Source: Candidatus Borrarchaeum weybense
GTDB lineage: Archaea; Asgardarchaeota; Sifarchaeia; Borrarchaeales; Borrarchaeaceae
Direction of reading: 5' to 3'
DNA length: 64,000 nt
Assembly (NCBI GenBank): GCA_019057385.1
Contig: JAHQJS010000004.1
Span: 1,137,068-1,201,067 of the forward strand
Shown here: piece by piece, positions 18,561 to 27,072 of the stretch
How positions within the stretch are numbered: position 1 is the stretch's first letter
Layout: each line of letters opens with the position of its first letter
Program-made: the position numbers and the translations under genes
The notes under the pieces: generated by a model
Databases searched by the model: none
Told to the model about the DNA's origin: nothing
What the model saw: the letters and a program-made list of their open reading frames with translations, nothing else

Positions 18561-19259
18561 TTACTTCTCAATTTCTTTATTTTGTTTTTCATTGATCAGA
18601 TCTATATATAATGAATTAAAAACGGCATACAACTTCTCTGCCAATTTTTTCCCAATCCCCTTTACTTCCATGAAAGCCTCTGGTTTTGCGGTCACTAAAT
18701 TTTCAAATGTCTTGAATTTGATCAGTAATTTTCTTGCAAGTTCATCATTGATACTAGGGATGCCTTTTAGAATGTAATTTTGTAACTCAGAGATCTCTGT
18801 TGGTGCTTTTGTCATGCGAGTTGCAACACGAGTAACTCTATCGTTTTTTTCGCGTCGAATGATCGTTAAAAGAAGTTTAACAGTATCCTTCGTATTTCGA
18901 GAGAAAATTACAGGCATGTCGAGGTGTATAAACAGTGTAGCCAATGTCTCTAGAAGGATATTCCGCTCCAAATCTTTGCTGTCATCATCCTCTAAGATAA
19001 ATATAGGCCTTATAAATTGGTTTTTTAGCAATTCTGCATTTTTAAAGATATTACGCGTTTTAATTGATTCGTGAAACTCTTGAAATGTTTTAATGAAGCC
19101 CCCAATATCTTCCGAAACTATGAATTGAACTGGTTCTAAAGACTTTACTTCTAGAATAATGCCTCGTTTATTTAATTCATTGATAATGTCTTTTCTAACT
19201 GAAGAATCAATCATAATTTCAAAATCTTTTTCGTTTTTGGATTTAGATTCTGTATTCAA
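18561..19259 (-). CDS. ERCC4/XPF-like protein with a degenerate nuclease site and C-terminal HhH
   Basis: The 232-residue protein aligns over its whole length with the nuclease plus (HhH)2 part of archaeal XPF. Residues ~13-145 are the ERCC4 domain (IMIDSSVRKDIINELNKRG ... LLLTIIRREKNDR), and ~160-215 the helix-hairpin-helix pair (KGIPSINDELARKLL, VKGIGKKLAEKLY). The family catalytic motif GDx(n)ERKx3D is lost: the GD pair reads VQ and ERK reads FIK, and DSRE reads DSSV. It is therefore probably not a nuclease itself, but could bind branched DNA or pair with an active XPF, as ERCC1 and FAAP24 do in eukaryotes. No helicase domain is present. Confidence 0.8.
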   Translation of the reverse strand: MNTESKSKNEKDFEIMIDSSVRKDIINELNKRGIILEVKSLEPVQFIVSEDIGGFIKTFQEFHESIKTRNIFKNAELLKNQFIRPIFILEDDDSKDLERNILLETLATLFIHLDMPVIFSRNTKDTVKLLLTIIRREKNDRVTRVATRMTKAPTEISELQNYILKGIPSINDELARKLLIKFKTFENLVTAKPEAFMEVKGIGKKLAEKLYAVFNSLYIDLINEKQNKEIEK

Positions 19260-19563
19260 CTTATATTACTCCATCGCGAATAGATAGACAAAGGCAAACA
19301 AAATCGAAAATGTTCTTATGCATAGAATAATCTTTCTTTTAAAAATATCATAATTTCTGCTACATCATCATATAATTTAACTAAATTACTGAAAATGTAT
19401 TCATCAGAATTATTACTTAATTTTGTCGGAATGAAAATCTAAAATCCTTTTATGAAAATGACTTAGCAGAAAATCCTTGACTATTAACAAGTTCAATCTG
19501 CGGAGGTTTTTTTCATAAGTTTAAATTACTGAAAAAGTAATAAAACTCTTAAAAAGGCATTTA
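19260..19563. other. AT-rich divergent intergenic region
   Basis: About 300 bases between the divergent ERCC4-like and TPR genes. It should hold promoters for both. I see no gene; AT-rich TATA-like words are too frequent to choose one. Confidence 0.4.
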
Positions 19564-20217
19564 GTGAAACCAGCAATGAAAAATACCAAAGTATACCAGA
19601 ACGAAGCTGAATTCAGTGTCAAAGCTAAGAGATATGTTTATGCTGCAAAATGTTTTAATTACTTAGCAAAACTCTTTTTAGAAAATAATAACGTTGATAT
19701 GGCTGCACAATATTTTGTTAAGGGCGCAGAACTATGGTTATCTTTGGAAAATTTCTTTGAAGCAGGTCAAATGTATCGTCAAGCCGCTAAATTATCAAAT
19801 CATCATTCACATCTTGTAAATAATGCACTCTCCTGTTTTTATGAAGCATTAACCACTTTTACTAACAATGCTAATTATTTTAAAGCAGGTCTTTGTGCAA
19901 AATATATAGCGTCCTGTTTTAATTCACTTGATCAAAAGGAGAAGCAATTTGAACATTTAAAACTGGCGGCTGAGTTATTTGTAAGTTCTGGAATGGAATA
20001 TTTAAAATTAAAACAATATGACAAAGCAATTAATTCTTTTGAGTATGCAGTAAGATGTTATGACTATTTAGGATTAGATTTACAATCAGAACAAATTAAA
20101 AGTAAGATTCATAAGTATAAAAACAATTTGCATTTATCTAAAGGGAAAAAAAATGATAAAATGCAATTTAATGCATCAAATAACACTCTTATGTCAATTA
20201 AAAAAAAATTTCTCTGA
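19564..20217 (+). CDS. Alpha-SNAP/TPR-like helical repeat protein
   Basis: The 217-residue protein is made of paired helices with TPR-like spacing: YVYAAKCFNYLAKLFLENNN, MAAQYFVKGAELWLSLENF, FEAGQMYRQAAKLS and YDKAINSFEYAVRCYDYLG. The pattern AAxxFxxAA with aromatic residues resembles alpha-SNAP, the eukaryotic adaptor of NSF in membrane fusion, though it is shorter. It stands 27 bases before the next gene and 570 bases before a small GTPase. The start is GTG 19564; ATG 19576 is an alternative. Function is inferred only from the fold. Confidence 0.65.
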   Translation: MKPAMKNTKVYQNEAEFSVKAKRYVYAAKCFNYLAKLFLENNNVDMAAQYFVKGAELWLSLENFFEAGQMYRQAAKLSNHHSHLVNNALSCFYEALTTFTNNANYFKAGLCAKYIASCFNSLDQKEKQFEHLKLAAELFVSSGMEYLKLKQYDKAINSFEYAVRCYDYLGLDLQSEQIKSKIHKYKNNLHLSKGKKNDKMQFNASNNTLMSIKKKFL

Positions 20218-20256
20218 AAAATCATAAATTTTGAGAAATCATGTTTGGTGAGGTCT

Positions 20257-20661
20257 ATGGTCAAAACAGTAACATTTGCACAAGTTATTGATCTAGATAC
20301 TCAAGTAAATATTCCTTCTGAATTTATGCAATTAATTGGCCCTCAAACTCAGAAAAATGCAGTAATCATCTATTCCCCGACAAATGACCTACTTAGAATT
20401 TTTTTCACTGACATTTCAGATATCTACAAAGTTGAGGCAAAAATAGATAGCCTTAGTCATGAATTCTTAAGCAGCTTAGGTAGTTTTTTAGGGGCACATG
20501 AAATCACTCCTCTTTATACAACTGGTTTTTGCGAGAAAGAATGCCTTTATGAGGGGTACTTTGAAATAGACCCCCTCAAGATGCCGTTAGAAGAGTTTAA
20601 AAAATATTTCTCAAATATACCGGGTATATCTGAAGTAAAAATGGTTCATTTCAAAATATAA
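20257..20661 (+). CDS. Uncharacterised 134-residue protein upstream of the small GTPase
   Basis: I do not recognise a family. The protein looks alpha/beta, with VTFAQVIDLDTQVNIPSEF at the start, a strand NAVIIYSP, and two repeats of strand-rich sequence ending ISEVKMVHFKI. An ACT-like regulatory fold is possible. The ATG at 20257 is chosen because GGTGAGGT lies just before it; a TTG at 20245 is less likely. It follows the TPR gene by 39 bases and precedes the GTPase, so the three may be functionally linked. Confidence 0.6.
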   Translation: MVKTVTFAQVIDLDTQVNIPSEFMQLIGPQTQKNAVIIYSPTNDLLRIFFTDISDIYKVEAKIDSLSHEFLSSLGSFLGAHEITPLYTTGFCEKECLYEGYFEIDPLKMPLEEFKKYFSNIPGISEVKMVHFKI

Positions 20662-20786
20662 TCGTTCAATTTAGCATATGCGTTAATTAACGATCTTTAT
20701 CAATTCTGAAAATGGATTAAACTCATAGAAATGTATTGAAATAGTTAATTTAGAACGTTCATGAATGAAAAAATGGTTGATTATCG

Positions 20787-21329
20787 ATGGTACAAGCGCA
20801 ATATTTTGACTCAGAAGAAGAAGCTCGCTATTTACTAAAAATTGTCCTTTTAGGAGATCCTTCAGTTGGAAAAACTAGCTTAGTAAAAAGATATGTCGAT
20901 AATATGTTTAGAATGGATTATATGATGACGATAGGCACAGATATTCGCACAAAAATGATTAGTATCAACGATGAGCTAGTAAAACTCGTCATTTGGGATC
21001 TAGGTGGCCAGCCACTCTTTGCAGATGTAAGAACTACTTACTGTAAAGGAGCAAATGGCGCTGTCCTTGCTTTCGACCTAACTCGGCAAAAAACCCTGAC
21101 GAATCTACATGGATGGGCTGAGATAGTATGGCGCTTTGTTGGAAAAGTACCAATTGCAGTTGTTGGAACCAAAGCCGATTTGAAAAGTATTCGTGAGACG
21201 TCAATGGAGCGAGCCTTAGATTTTGCTCGACTTACTGGTGCAAAAGTCTTTGAAACATCATCTAAAACTGGTGAAGGGGTAGAAAAAACATTTCAACATA
21301 TTGTTCAGCAGATCCTAGATGATCTCTAG
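20787..21329 (+). CDS. Ras/Rab-like small GTPase
   Basis: The 180-residue G-domain has all five motifs: G1 GDPSVGKTS (about 23-31), G2 Thr in MMTIGTD, G3 WDLGGQP (about 70-76), G4 GTKADL and G5 ETSSK. The TIGTD-I-R-T-K stretch is Rab-like, while WDLGGQ is closer to Arf/SRbeta and archaeal GTPases than to the eukaryotic WDTAGQ. The switch glutamine is kept, so hydrolysis is expected. There is no C-terminal cysteine (it ends QQILDDL), so it is not prenylated and must find membranes, if at all, through partners. Such GTPases are expanded in Asgard archaea. Confidence 0.92.
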   Translation: MVQAQYFDSEEEARYLLKIVLLGDPSVGKTSLVKRYVDNMFRMDYMMTIGTDIRTKMISINDELVKLVIWDLGGQPLFADVRTTYCKGANGAVLAFDLTRQKTLTNLHGWAEIVWRFVGKVPIAVVGTKADLKSIRETSMERALDFARLTGAKVFETSSKTGEGVEKTFQHIVQQILDDL

Positions 21330-21390
21330 TGAGCTACCTCGTGCCCCTTTCACTAAATAAATCAACATATAAGAGTCTCTTTTTGGAAAA

Positions 21391-21735
21391 CTAGAATTCA
21401 AATAGCTTTAACAGGGACTTGAATGCAACTTTTCCTTGATTTGTTAAAAAAAACGTATTTTCATTTCCTTTTTCTTGAATCAAGCCTGCAGCTTTCATGG
21501 CATTAAGTTTTGCTCGGATTACATTCTTTGGGAGACCTGAAATATGTAGACCGTCAATATTGTTGGGTGTTATACCGATCATAACCAGGAGGTTTGCGCC
21601 ACTTTCGCCTAGTAATGTAAAAAGCGTTTCTGTATCGATGTCAAAATCGTCTCCATTTGATTTCGTATAGATCCCCCAATCATTAACTGTTGTAACTAAG
21701 AAATTAATTAATTCCTTGCATATAAAATTTTGCAA
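21391..21735 (-). CDS. Winged-helix-like protein
   Basis: A 114-residue protein. The C-terminal half reads LPKNVIRAKLNAMKAAGLIQ, then EKGNENTFFLTNQGKVAFKSL, which is the recognition helix and wing pattern of archaeal winged-helix regulators. The N-terminal half (FTLLGESGANLLVMIGI) supplies the first helices. A small regulator or a roadblock/GTPase-linked adaptor is possible. It converges on the GTPase gene and is divergent from the ABC importer, which it might control. Confidence 0.55.
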   Translation of the reverse strand: MQNFICKELINFLVTTVNDWGIYTKSNGDDFDIDTETLFTLLGESGANLLVMIGITPNNIDGLHISGLPKNVIRAKLNAMKAAGLIQEKGNENTFFLTNQGKVAFKSLLKLFEF

Positions 21736-21957
21736 TCAAAAAATAAGTTTAAATGATTTTGGTGACACAATTTTAAAGATTTACGTATTATTCAGATTTT
21801 GAGAATTGTGACTACCGATAAGTTAATTTTCTTTAGGACTAAACATAATTAGGTGTATCTACACCTCAATATATTGACTTTATTAGGCAGCAAATGAACA
21901 GATAAAAAAAGTAAGAACATTAAATAAAAGGGAAATAAGCAATCTGGAGCAATTGTT

Positions 21958-22950
21958 TTGGTATTACAAAATATTTTCCGAAGAAAAATGGCAGCTCTTT
22001 TAGTTATAGTTCTTGTTCTTGGTATAGGAATTGGATCTTTTGTTGTTTATTCAGATTTCATTAAATCTGAGAATTCGATTAAAATAGGATACCTCCGTGG
22101 AGATCTACATCACTTGGCATTTTTCGTTGCCTCAGAAAAAGACTGGTACGAAGGTTTAGACATCGAAACATCATTTTTCAGTAATGGTGTAGAGGAAATG
22201 GACGCTTTCACTTCAGGATCAATAGATATCGGCTATCTAGGTATTGCACCTGCAATATTAAAACGGATAAATGCTGAGACTAACATAAGAATTATAGCTG
22301 CTGTAAACTACCATGGATCAGCCATCATGGCACCTGTAGACTCATCGCTCCATTCGATATCTGATTTAAAGGGGAAGACTATTGCAATCCCAGGATATGG
22401 AACAGTTCAGAATATCTTACTCAATATGGCATTAGAACAATCTGGAATAAATATAAACGAAGTAAATATGACTCATATAGGTCCTTGGAATATGCAGGTA
22501 ACATTAGAGCATGGAGGTGTTGATGCATTTATTGCTTGGGAACCATATCCTGCTAAAACAGTTGTAGAGGGAAGTGGAAAGTATCTAGTGAAAAGTAGTG
22601 AAATCTGGAAAAATCATCCATGTTGTGTTCTTGCTGTACGAGACGATTTTTTGAGAGATCATCGCGATATCGTCGAAAAGATCGTTAAAATTCATGTAAA
22701 TGCAACAAACTGGATTAAAGCAAACCCAAGTGAAGCTGCCTCTATTGGTGCGCAATGGACTGGAGTAGATCAGGACGTTGTTGTTTTAGCTATGAAAAAT
22801 ATCGAATATAATTACTACCCTGACCAAGAAAGCATGACAAAATACCTAGAGAAACTTATACAGTATGGCTACGTTGATAGTACACAAGTAGAGGACGTAG
22901 ATCTTTTTATGGATTCATTCATTGATACAAGTCTCATTGAGCAACTTTAA
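21958..22950 (+). CDS. ABC importer substrate-binding protein (NitT/TauT/SsuA type)
   Basis: A 330-residue protein with an N-terminal membrane anchor or signal (MAALLVIVLVLGIGIGSFVV) followed by a type-II periplasmic-binding fold: KIGYLRGDLHHLAFFVASEK, DIGYLGIAPAILKR and GGVDAFIAWEPYPAK. These match the SsuA/TauA/NrtA family that binds sulfonates, taurine, nitrate or thiamine precursors. It would sit outside the cell, tethered to the membrane. The permease and ATPase follow in order. The ligand is not predictable. The start codon is TTG at 21958, with GGAGCA before it; an ATG lies nine codons later at 21988. Confidence 0.88.
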   Translation: MVLQNIFRRKMAALLVIVLVLGIGIGSFVVYSDFIKSENSIKIGYLRGDLHHLAFFVASEKDWYEGLDIETSFFSNGVEEMDAFTSGSIDIGYLGIAPAILKRINAETNIRIIAAVNYHGSAIMAPVDSSLHSISDLKGKTIAIPGYGTVQNILLNMALEQSGININEVNMTHIGPWNMQVTLEHGGVDAFIAWEPYPAKTVVEGSGKYLVKSSEIWKNHPCCVLAVRDDFLRDHRDIVEKIVKIHVNATNWIKANPSEAASIGAQWTGVDQDVVVLAMKNIEYNYYPDQESMTKYLEKLIQYGYVDSTQVEDVDLFMDSFIDTSLIEQL

Positions 22951-23080
22951 ATTACCCAATAACTTGGCAGGGACTTTATCTACTGATAACAGACGCTTGA
23001 ATCGTCTATGCACATAATGAACTTTTTTTAATGAAAAAAATATAAAAAATTGCGTTATTCATCTTAGATTAAGTGTGTAG

Positions 23081-23872
23081 ATGATGAACTTCTTTCGTTT
23101 CGAACGAGTAATTTATACTTTGAGTTCAATTGCAATTGCATTGATTTTCTGGCATGTTGTTTCGTATATCCTTAGTATTGCATATATACCGTCTCCAATT
23201 GCGGTGGCAATAGCATTTATGCGTCTATCCGTTGAAGGAGATGTTTTTGGCTATACATTGTTCCATCATAGCGTTGCAAGCCTAATTAGAATTGCTATTG
23301 GCCTATTTTTTGCTGTGATTATTGGTATCCCTTTAGGAATAATCATAGGACTCTCGGAAAGAGTCTCTTATTTTGTTTCTCCTATTGTGGAAGTAATAAG
23401 ACCGATTTCTCCAATAGCTTGGATTCCTTTTTCTATCATTCTATTTGGTATTGGCCTTACTAGTCATGCTTTTATTATCTGGTTAGGCGCATTTTTTCCA
23501 ATTCTTCTAAATACTTATGCTAGCATGAAAGGAACGTCTCAAACTTTCGTAGAAGTTGTAAAAAGCATGGGAGCGTCAAATCTACAAACAATTCGCTATG
23601 TTATCCTCCCAGGATCACTACCAGATATTATTACAGGATTTCGTATTGGTGTAGGCGTTGGCTGGATGTGTCTAATCGCTAGCGAGATGGTTGGACAATA
23701 TCCCCCTCTTGGACTGGGATTTCTTGTACTTTTTATGGCAGAAATAGGACGATATCCCTCTATGATTGCAGGAATGCTTACAATTGGTTTCTTTGGAATT
23801 CTTCTCAATTACATAATTCTTTTCTTGGAAAAGAAATTGTTTAAGTGGCGAGAAAAAATTGAAGTCTATTAA
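23081..23872 (+). CDS. ABC importer permease (NitT/TauT/SsuC type)
   Basis: The 263-residue protein has six membrane segments and the binding-protein-dependent permease EAA loop, VVKSMGASNLQTIRYVILPG near residues 165-184, which docks the ATPase. It follows the binding protein by 130 bases and its 3' end overlaps the ATPase gene by 14 bases, so the two are translationally coupled. Confidence 0.9.
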   Translation: MMNFFRFERVIYTLSSIAIALIFWHVVSYILSIAYIPSPIAVAIAFMRLSVEGDVFGYTLFHHSVASLIRIAIGLFFAVIIGIPLGIIIGLSERVSYFVSPIVEVIRPISPIAWIPFSIILFGIGLTSHAFIIWLGAFFPILLNTYASMKGTSQTFVEVVKSMGASNLQTIRYVILPGSLPDIITGFRIGVGVGWMCLIASEMVGQYPPLGLGFLVLFMAEIGRYPSMIAGMLTIGFFGILLNYIILFLEKKLFKWREKIEVY

Positions 23873-24614
23873 AATCCAAGTTCAAGGCATATCAAAAACA
23901 TTTCAGTCATTAGAAATACTTCAGGATATTTCTTTCAATATATTTAAAGAAGAAATCGTTTGCCTTGTTGGACCTACTGGGTGTGGAAAAACTACACTTA
24001 CTCGTATTATGGCGTGTCTTGAGAAACCAGATACGGGGCGCATATTACTTGATGGCGAAGAAATATCAGTACCCGCAAATAAGATCGGATATGTACCTCA
24101 AGGTGAATCTTTGTTGCCTTGGCGCAATGTTTTCGAAAACATTTCTTTGGGTCTTGAAATTTCAAAAGAGGCACCGCAAAATCATAAAGAACGGATTTAT
24201 GATCTTTGTCGATGGATAGGATTAGCTGGTTTTGAAAAAACGTACCCAAAGGATCTAAGTGGTGGAATGAAACAAAAAGTTGCCTTTGCAAGAACTTTAA
24301 TTGTAGATCCTGTTATCCTCCTCTTGGATGAACCATTTGTTGCCCTAGATGCACAAACGCGTAATTATATGCAATCAGAATTACTTAGAATCAAGAAAAA
24401 ATTCAAAAAAACGATTTTTTTTGTAACACATAATATTGATGAGTCTGTTTTTTTGGCAAATCGTGTTGTCGTTCTTTCAAAGAGACCTGCGTGCATTAAA
24501 AAGATTGTAACAATTCCTTTAGAGTATCCTCGAGAGAGAACTAGTCTAGAATTCAACAATATTCGGAAAGAGATTTTAAATTCACTTGATTTCATTCCAT
24601 TACAAGGTCATTAA
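23859..24614 (+). CDS. ABC importer ATPase (NitT/TauT/SsuB type)
   Basis: The 251-residue ATPase shows Walker A GPTGCGKTT, Q-loop VPQGESLLPW, signature LSGGMKQKVAFART, Walker B VILLLDEPF and switch His in VTHNIDESVFLA. These match the SsuB/TauB group. The start is TTG at 23859, inside the permease gene, giving an overlap of 14 bases. It completes a three-gene importer; no enzyme gene is attached that would reveal the substrate. Confidence 0.92.
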   Translation: MKSIKIQVQGISKTFQSLEILQDISFNIFKEEIVCLVGPTGCGKTTLTRIMACLEKPDTGRILLDGEEISVPANKIGYVPQGESLLPWRNVFENISLGLEISKEAPQNHKERIYDLCRWIGLAGFEKTYPKDLSGGMKQKVAFARTLIVDPVILLLDEPFVALDAQTRNYMQSELLRIKKKFKKTIFFVTHNIDESVFLANRVVVLSKRPACIKKIVTIPLEYPRERTSLEFNNIRKEILNSLDFIPLQGH

Positions 24615-24750
24615 TTCCTGTTTTTTTTGAATCGGCAGAAATCACATCTCATACGAGGAGTTGTGTTTACATGAGTTTATTTCAATGACTATTTTTATAG
24701 AAACGCATAAATGCTTGAAAAACTAATATATCAAATCCAATTTCACAAAG

Positions 24751-25152
24751 GTCAACTACCCCTCCCTTTCGGAAGGGACTTGAAAAAGTCTCTGTAGAGG
24801 GGTAGGAGATTAGCCTGAGTGATGTCTCCTTCAGGGCGGAGGCAAATGAACTACGTTCGGGGCTGAGTGTCTGAAAATCACCCCGGAATGCTCCTCAAGT
24901 TCCGGGCTCTGAAAGACATGGTGGACGACCCAGGTCGCTATCCTGAGACCTGCACCATCATCATGTCCGGTGCCTGCCCCAACATTGGCGATGAGGACCT
25001 ACCCGCGGATGCGGAGCTGACCTTTACAGGTCGTTAAATATAGTTTGGGGCACCTGCTCTTGTCCCAGCAAAAAGGGGAGGTGCCCACCACTTTACAAAG
25101 AAATATACCGCAATTCATCTCCACCCTAGCGGATGGAGTCTTCTTGCGGAGG
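24751..25152 (-). mobile_element. Short IS200/IS605-type element without transposase
   Basis: On the minus strand the left end is CTCCGCAAGAAGACTCCATC, a loop, GATGGAG-like arm and GATGAATTGCG (about 25107-25152), matching the left end at 39681-39722. The right end is CAAGTCCCTTCC, a loop, GGGAGGGGTAGTTGAC at 24751. The body is strikingly GC-rich compared with its surroundings and includes a CTCCGCC...GGAG stretch like the omega-RNA region of the TnpB elements. There is no tnpB. A plus-strand 49-codon frame (24888-25037) exists but has no recognised relatives. Confidence 0.65.
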
Positions 25153-25245
25153 TTAGATAAAAATGGTCTTCGCTTGTATAAATAAGTTAATCGCTCACAA
25201 GAAATCTTCCCATTAACTTTGTGTTTTTTCTTAGGAGATACCAAA

Positions 25246-25362
25246 ATGAGTGAAGATGAAATGAAATGTCCGAAATGTGGTGGGCCAGTTGCCATTCGCA
25301 AAATTTCATTGAATAAAGTACAAATTTCCTGCGAAAGATGTGGACATACATGGGTAGAGTGA
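25246..25362 (+). CDS. 38-residue zinc-ribbon protein
   Basis: Frame MSEDEMKCPKCGGPVAIRK continues to ISCERCGHTWVE and stop. CPKC and CERC form a full zinc ribbon of the rubredoxin/TFIIS-like short type. TAGGAGA lies eight bases before the ATG, which makes translation likely. Its partner is unknown. It is similar in design to the 40-residue protein at 9333-9455. Confidence 0.7.
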   Translation: MSEDEMKCPKCGGPVAIRKISLNKVQISCERCGHTWVE

Positions 25363-25434
25363 GAAATAATTCAACAAAAAACGAATCGCTCTAAGTGATA
25401 TTTCATTTCTTGTTTAGTTTCATAAACCATTAAT

Positions 25435-25668
25435 TTACGTAGTCTTTTTTATGAGTTCAAGGAAGTTTTTCTTAGAAAAACTGCCCACTTCGAATGCTTC
25501 CAATGCTACATGAAGTGATTCTGCTTTTGCGATACTTTCTTTATCCAACTCGTTGGAGGTATGTGCGGCATCCCAGAAGAGGTTGAAGAAATCTTTAGCT
25601 TGTTCAAATGAACTTTTTCCATCAGCAAATTTTTGCAATTCTTTCCATAATTCTGAAAAATGCATCAT
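25435..25668 (-). CDS. Small uncharacterised acidic helical protein
   Basis: A 77-residue protein, MHFSELWKELQKFADGKSSF to ELIKKTT, predicted mostly helical and without cysteines or membrane segments. AAGGGGCG stands just before the start codon, so it is likely expressed. I do not recognise a family. Confidence 0.55.
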   Translation of the reverse strand: MMHFSELWKELQKFADGKSSFEQAKDFFNLFWDAAHTSNELDKESIAKAESLHVALEAFEVGSFSKKNFLELIKKTT

Positions 25669-25754
25669 TACACGCCCCTTATTTTTCTACTACGAAAAAT
25701 GAAAATATTGAATTACAAAGTCTTATTCCCTTCTGCTAATTATCTAAGATCAAT

Positions 25755-25792
25755 ATAAATAAACATTCAGGTAAATTTCTCCGCAAACGTGT
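25755..25792 (+). repeat. Intergenic repeat, copy 2 of 2
   Basis: Partner of 9653-9690: 21 identical bases followed by CTCCGCAAA after a three-base difference. It lies between two minus-strand genes. Confidence 0.6.
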
Positions 25793-25968
25793 GCATTGAC
25801 TGTTTCTGGACATTTATTTTCCAGAAAAATAACAAGAGGCTTATAGATTCGGTAAAAATCACATAAGTAGCATAATACCCTTTAATGCAAACGAAAAAAA
25901 CAAATGTATTGAAGAGCTCCTCAGTAAACTTGAGTTTAGAAAAAAACCGTATCTATTATTCTTTATGA

Positions 25969-26748
25969 CTAAGCTTCGTTTGATTCACTCGTGAGAATCA
26001 CTCTGCAATCCACTGCAATTACTTCCGTTTCAGTTGCGAAGAGAGGGTTTATGTCAATCTCCCGAATTATCGGCAACTGCTGTTTGGCTTTATCATCTTG
26101 TTCCCAAGATACATTCATTATTAACTCTGAGATCAGAAGCAAGGTTTTAACTATTGCATCCTTATTAACTGGAGGTTTTCCTCGTACTCCCTCTAGGATC
26201 TTTTTAGCTTTAATTTCATCAAGCATCTCTCGGGCATCATATTCGGTGATTGGAACTACACGAAAGCTCACGTCTTTCAGGACTTCGACGAAAATACCGC
26301 CCAGCCCAGTCATAATAAGTGGACCAAAAGTCGGGTCTATAGTTGTTCCAATGATGACCTCAACACCTTTTGCCATTTCTTCAACCATGATACCTTCCAT
26401 ATCTGCTCCTGGGGTTTTTTCATTAATTTTTGCCATTATTTCATCAAAGGTTTGTGCTGCTTCTTCAGGTGTAGATATACCTACAACCACACCTCCCATA
26501 TCTGTCTTATGAAGTAATTTAGGATCAGAACTCACGATCTTCATTACAACAGGGCAACCAATTTCTTCAGCCAAGTAATGTGCTTCTTCTGACGATCTTG
26601 CTACCCCAAATTTATTAACGGTGATTCCACAAGCTTTTAAGATGTCCTTACTTTCAGCAACATCCAGAATAGATCTATTTTCTCCTTTTGCTTTTTCGAT
26701 GATAGCATTAACCTTCTTGATATCAATCATATTTTTGACTTCTTGCAT
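25969..26748 (-). CDS. ADP-forming acyl-CoA synthetase, beta (ATP-grasp) subunit
   Basis: About 259 residues matching the ATP-grasp_5 subunit of ADP-forming acetyl/acyl-CoA synthetase: GCPVVMKIVSSDPKLLHKTD (nucleotide-binding lysines), GGVVVGI, GIMVEEMAKGVEVIIGT, GPLIMTGLGGIFVEVL and REIDINPLF. The enzyme converts acyl-CoA, ADP and phosphate to acid, CoA and ATP, the main substrate-level step of archaeal peptide fermentation. The start at 26748 follows AAAGGTGA; a GTG three codons upstream is an alternative. The alpha subunit that should accompany it is broken (27110-27603), so this subunit may now be orphaned unless another alpha exists. Confidence 0.88.
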   Translation of the reverse strand: MQEVKNMIDIKKVNAIIEKAKGENRSILDVAESKDILKACGITVNKFGVARSSEEAHYLAEEIGCPVVMKIVSSDPKLLHKTDMGGVVVGISTPEEAAQTFDEIMAKINEKTPGADMEGIMVEEMAKGVEVIIGTTIDPTFGPLIMTGLGGIFVEVLKDVSFRVVPITEYDAREMLDEIKAKKILEGVRGKPPVNKDAIVKTLLLISELIMNVSWEQDDKAKQQLPIIREIDINPLFATETEVIAVDCRVILTSESNEA

Positions 26749-26857
26749 GAGATTCACCTTTACTAAACATTTTTGTATATAATGGAACTAGTATTAGAAG
26801 TTTTATAAACAGTAACAAAATCTGCATGACTCTTTCAGTTTCAATATTTTTAAGTAA

Positions 26858-27056
26858 CTAAGCAAGAAAGCATCACAGCTTCAGCGTAGCAATGAATTGC
26901 GCTGAGTTTATATAGCTTGTTGATGAAAGAGGCTATAAGTACCTACGGGGCGTAGGGAATTTAAGCCTGTGGAGATAAGACCTCCGTAACCCGTCAAGGG
27001 GATCGAGTCTGTCGTAGAAGCAGGAAGCCTCGATGCTTTAGCACGAGGTAGCTCAC
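26858..27056 (+). mobile_element. Miniature IS200/IS605-type element, second copy
   Basis: It begins CTAAGCAAGAAAGCATCAC and ends AGGAAGCCTC, a loop, CGAGGTAGCTCAC. Its right two thirds match the element at 14295-14606 almost base for base, but about 110 bases of interior are missing, so the two are independent deletion forms of one family. It sits between the acyl-CoA synthetase beta gene and the broken alpha gene. Confidence 0.7.
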
Positions 27057-27072
27057 ATAAATGGGTGTCTTA

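Noticed and set aside
24999..25301. 100-codon minus-strand frame
   Set aside because: Overlaps the well-supported zinc-ribbon gene at 25246-25362 and the left end of an element; looks like chance.
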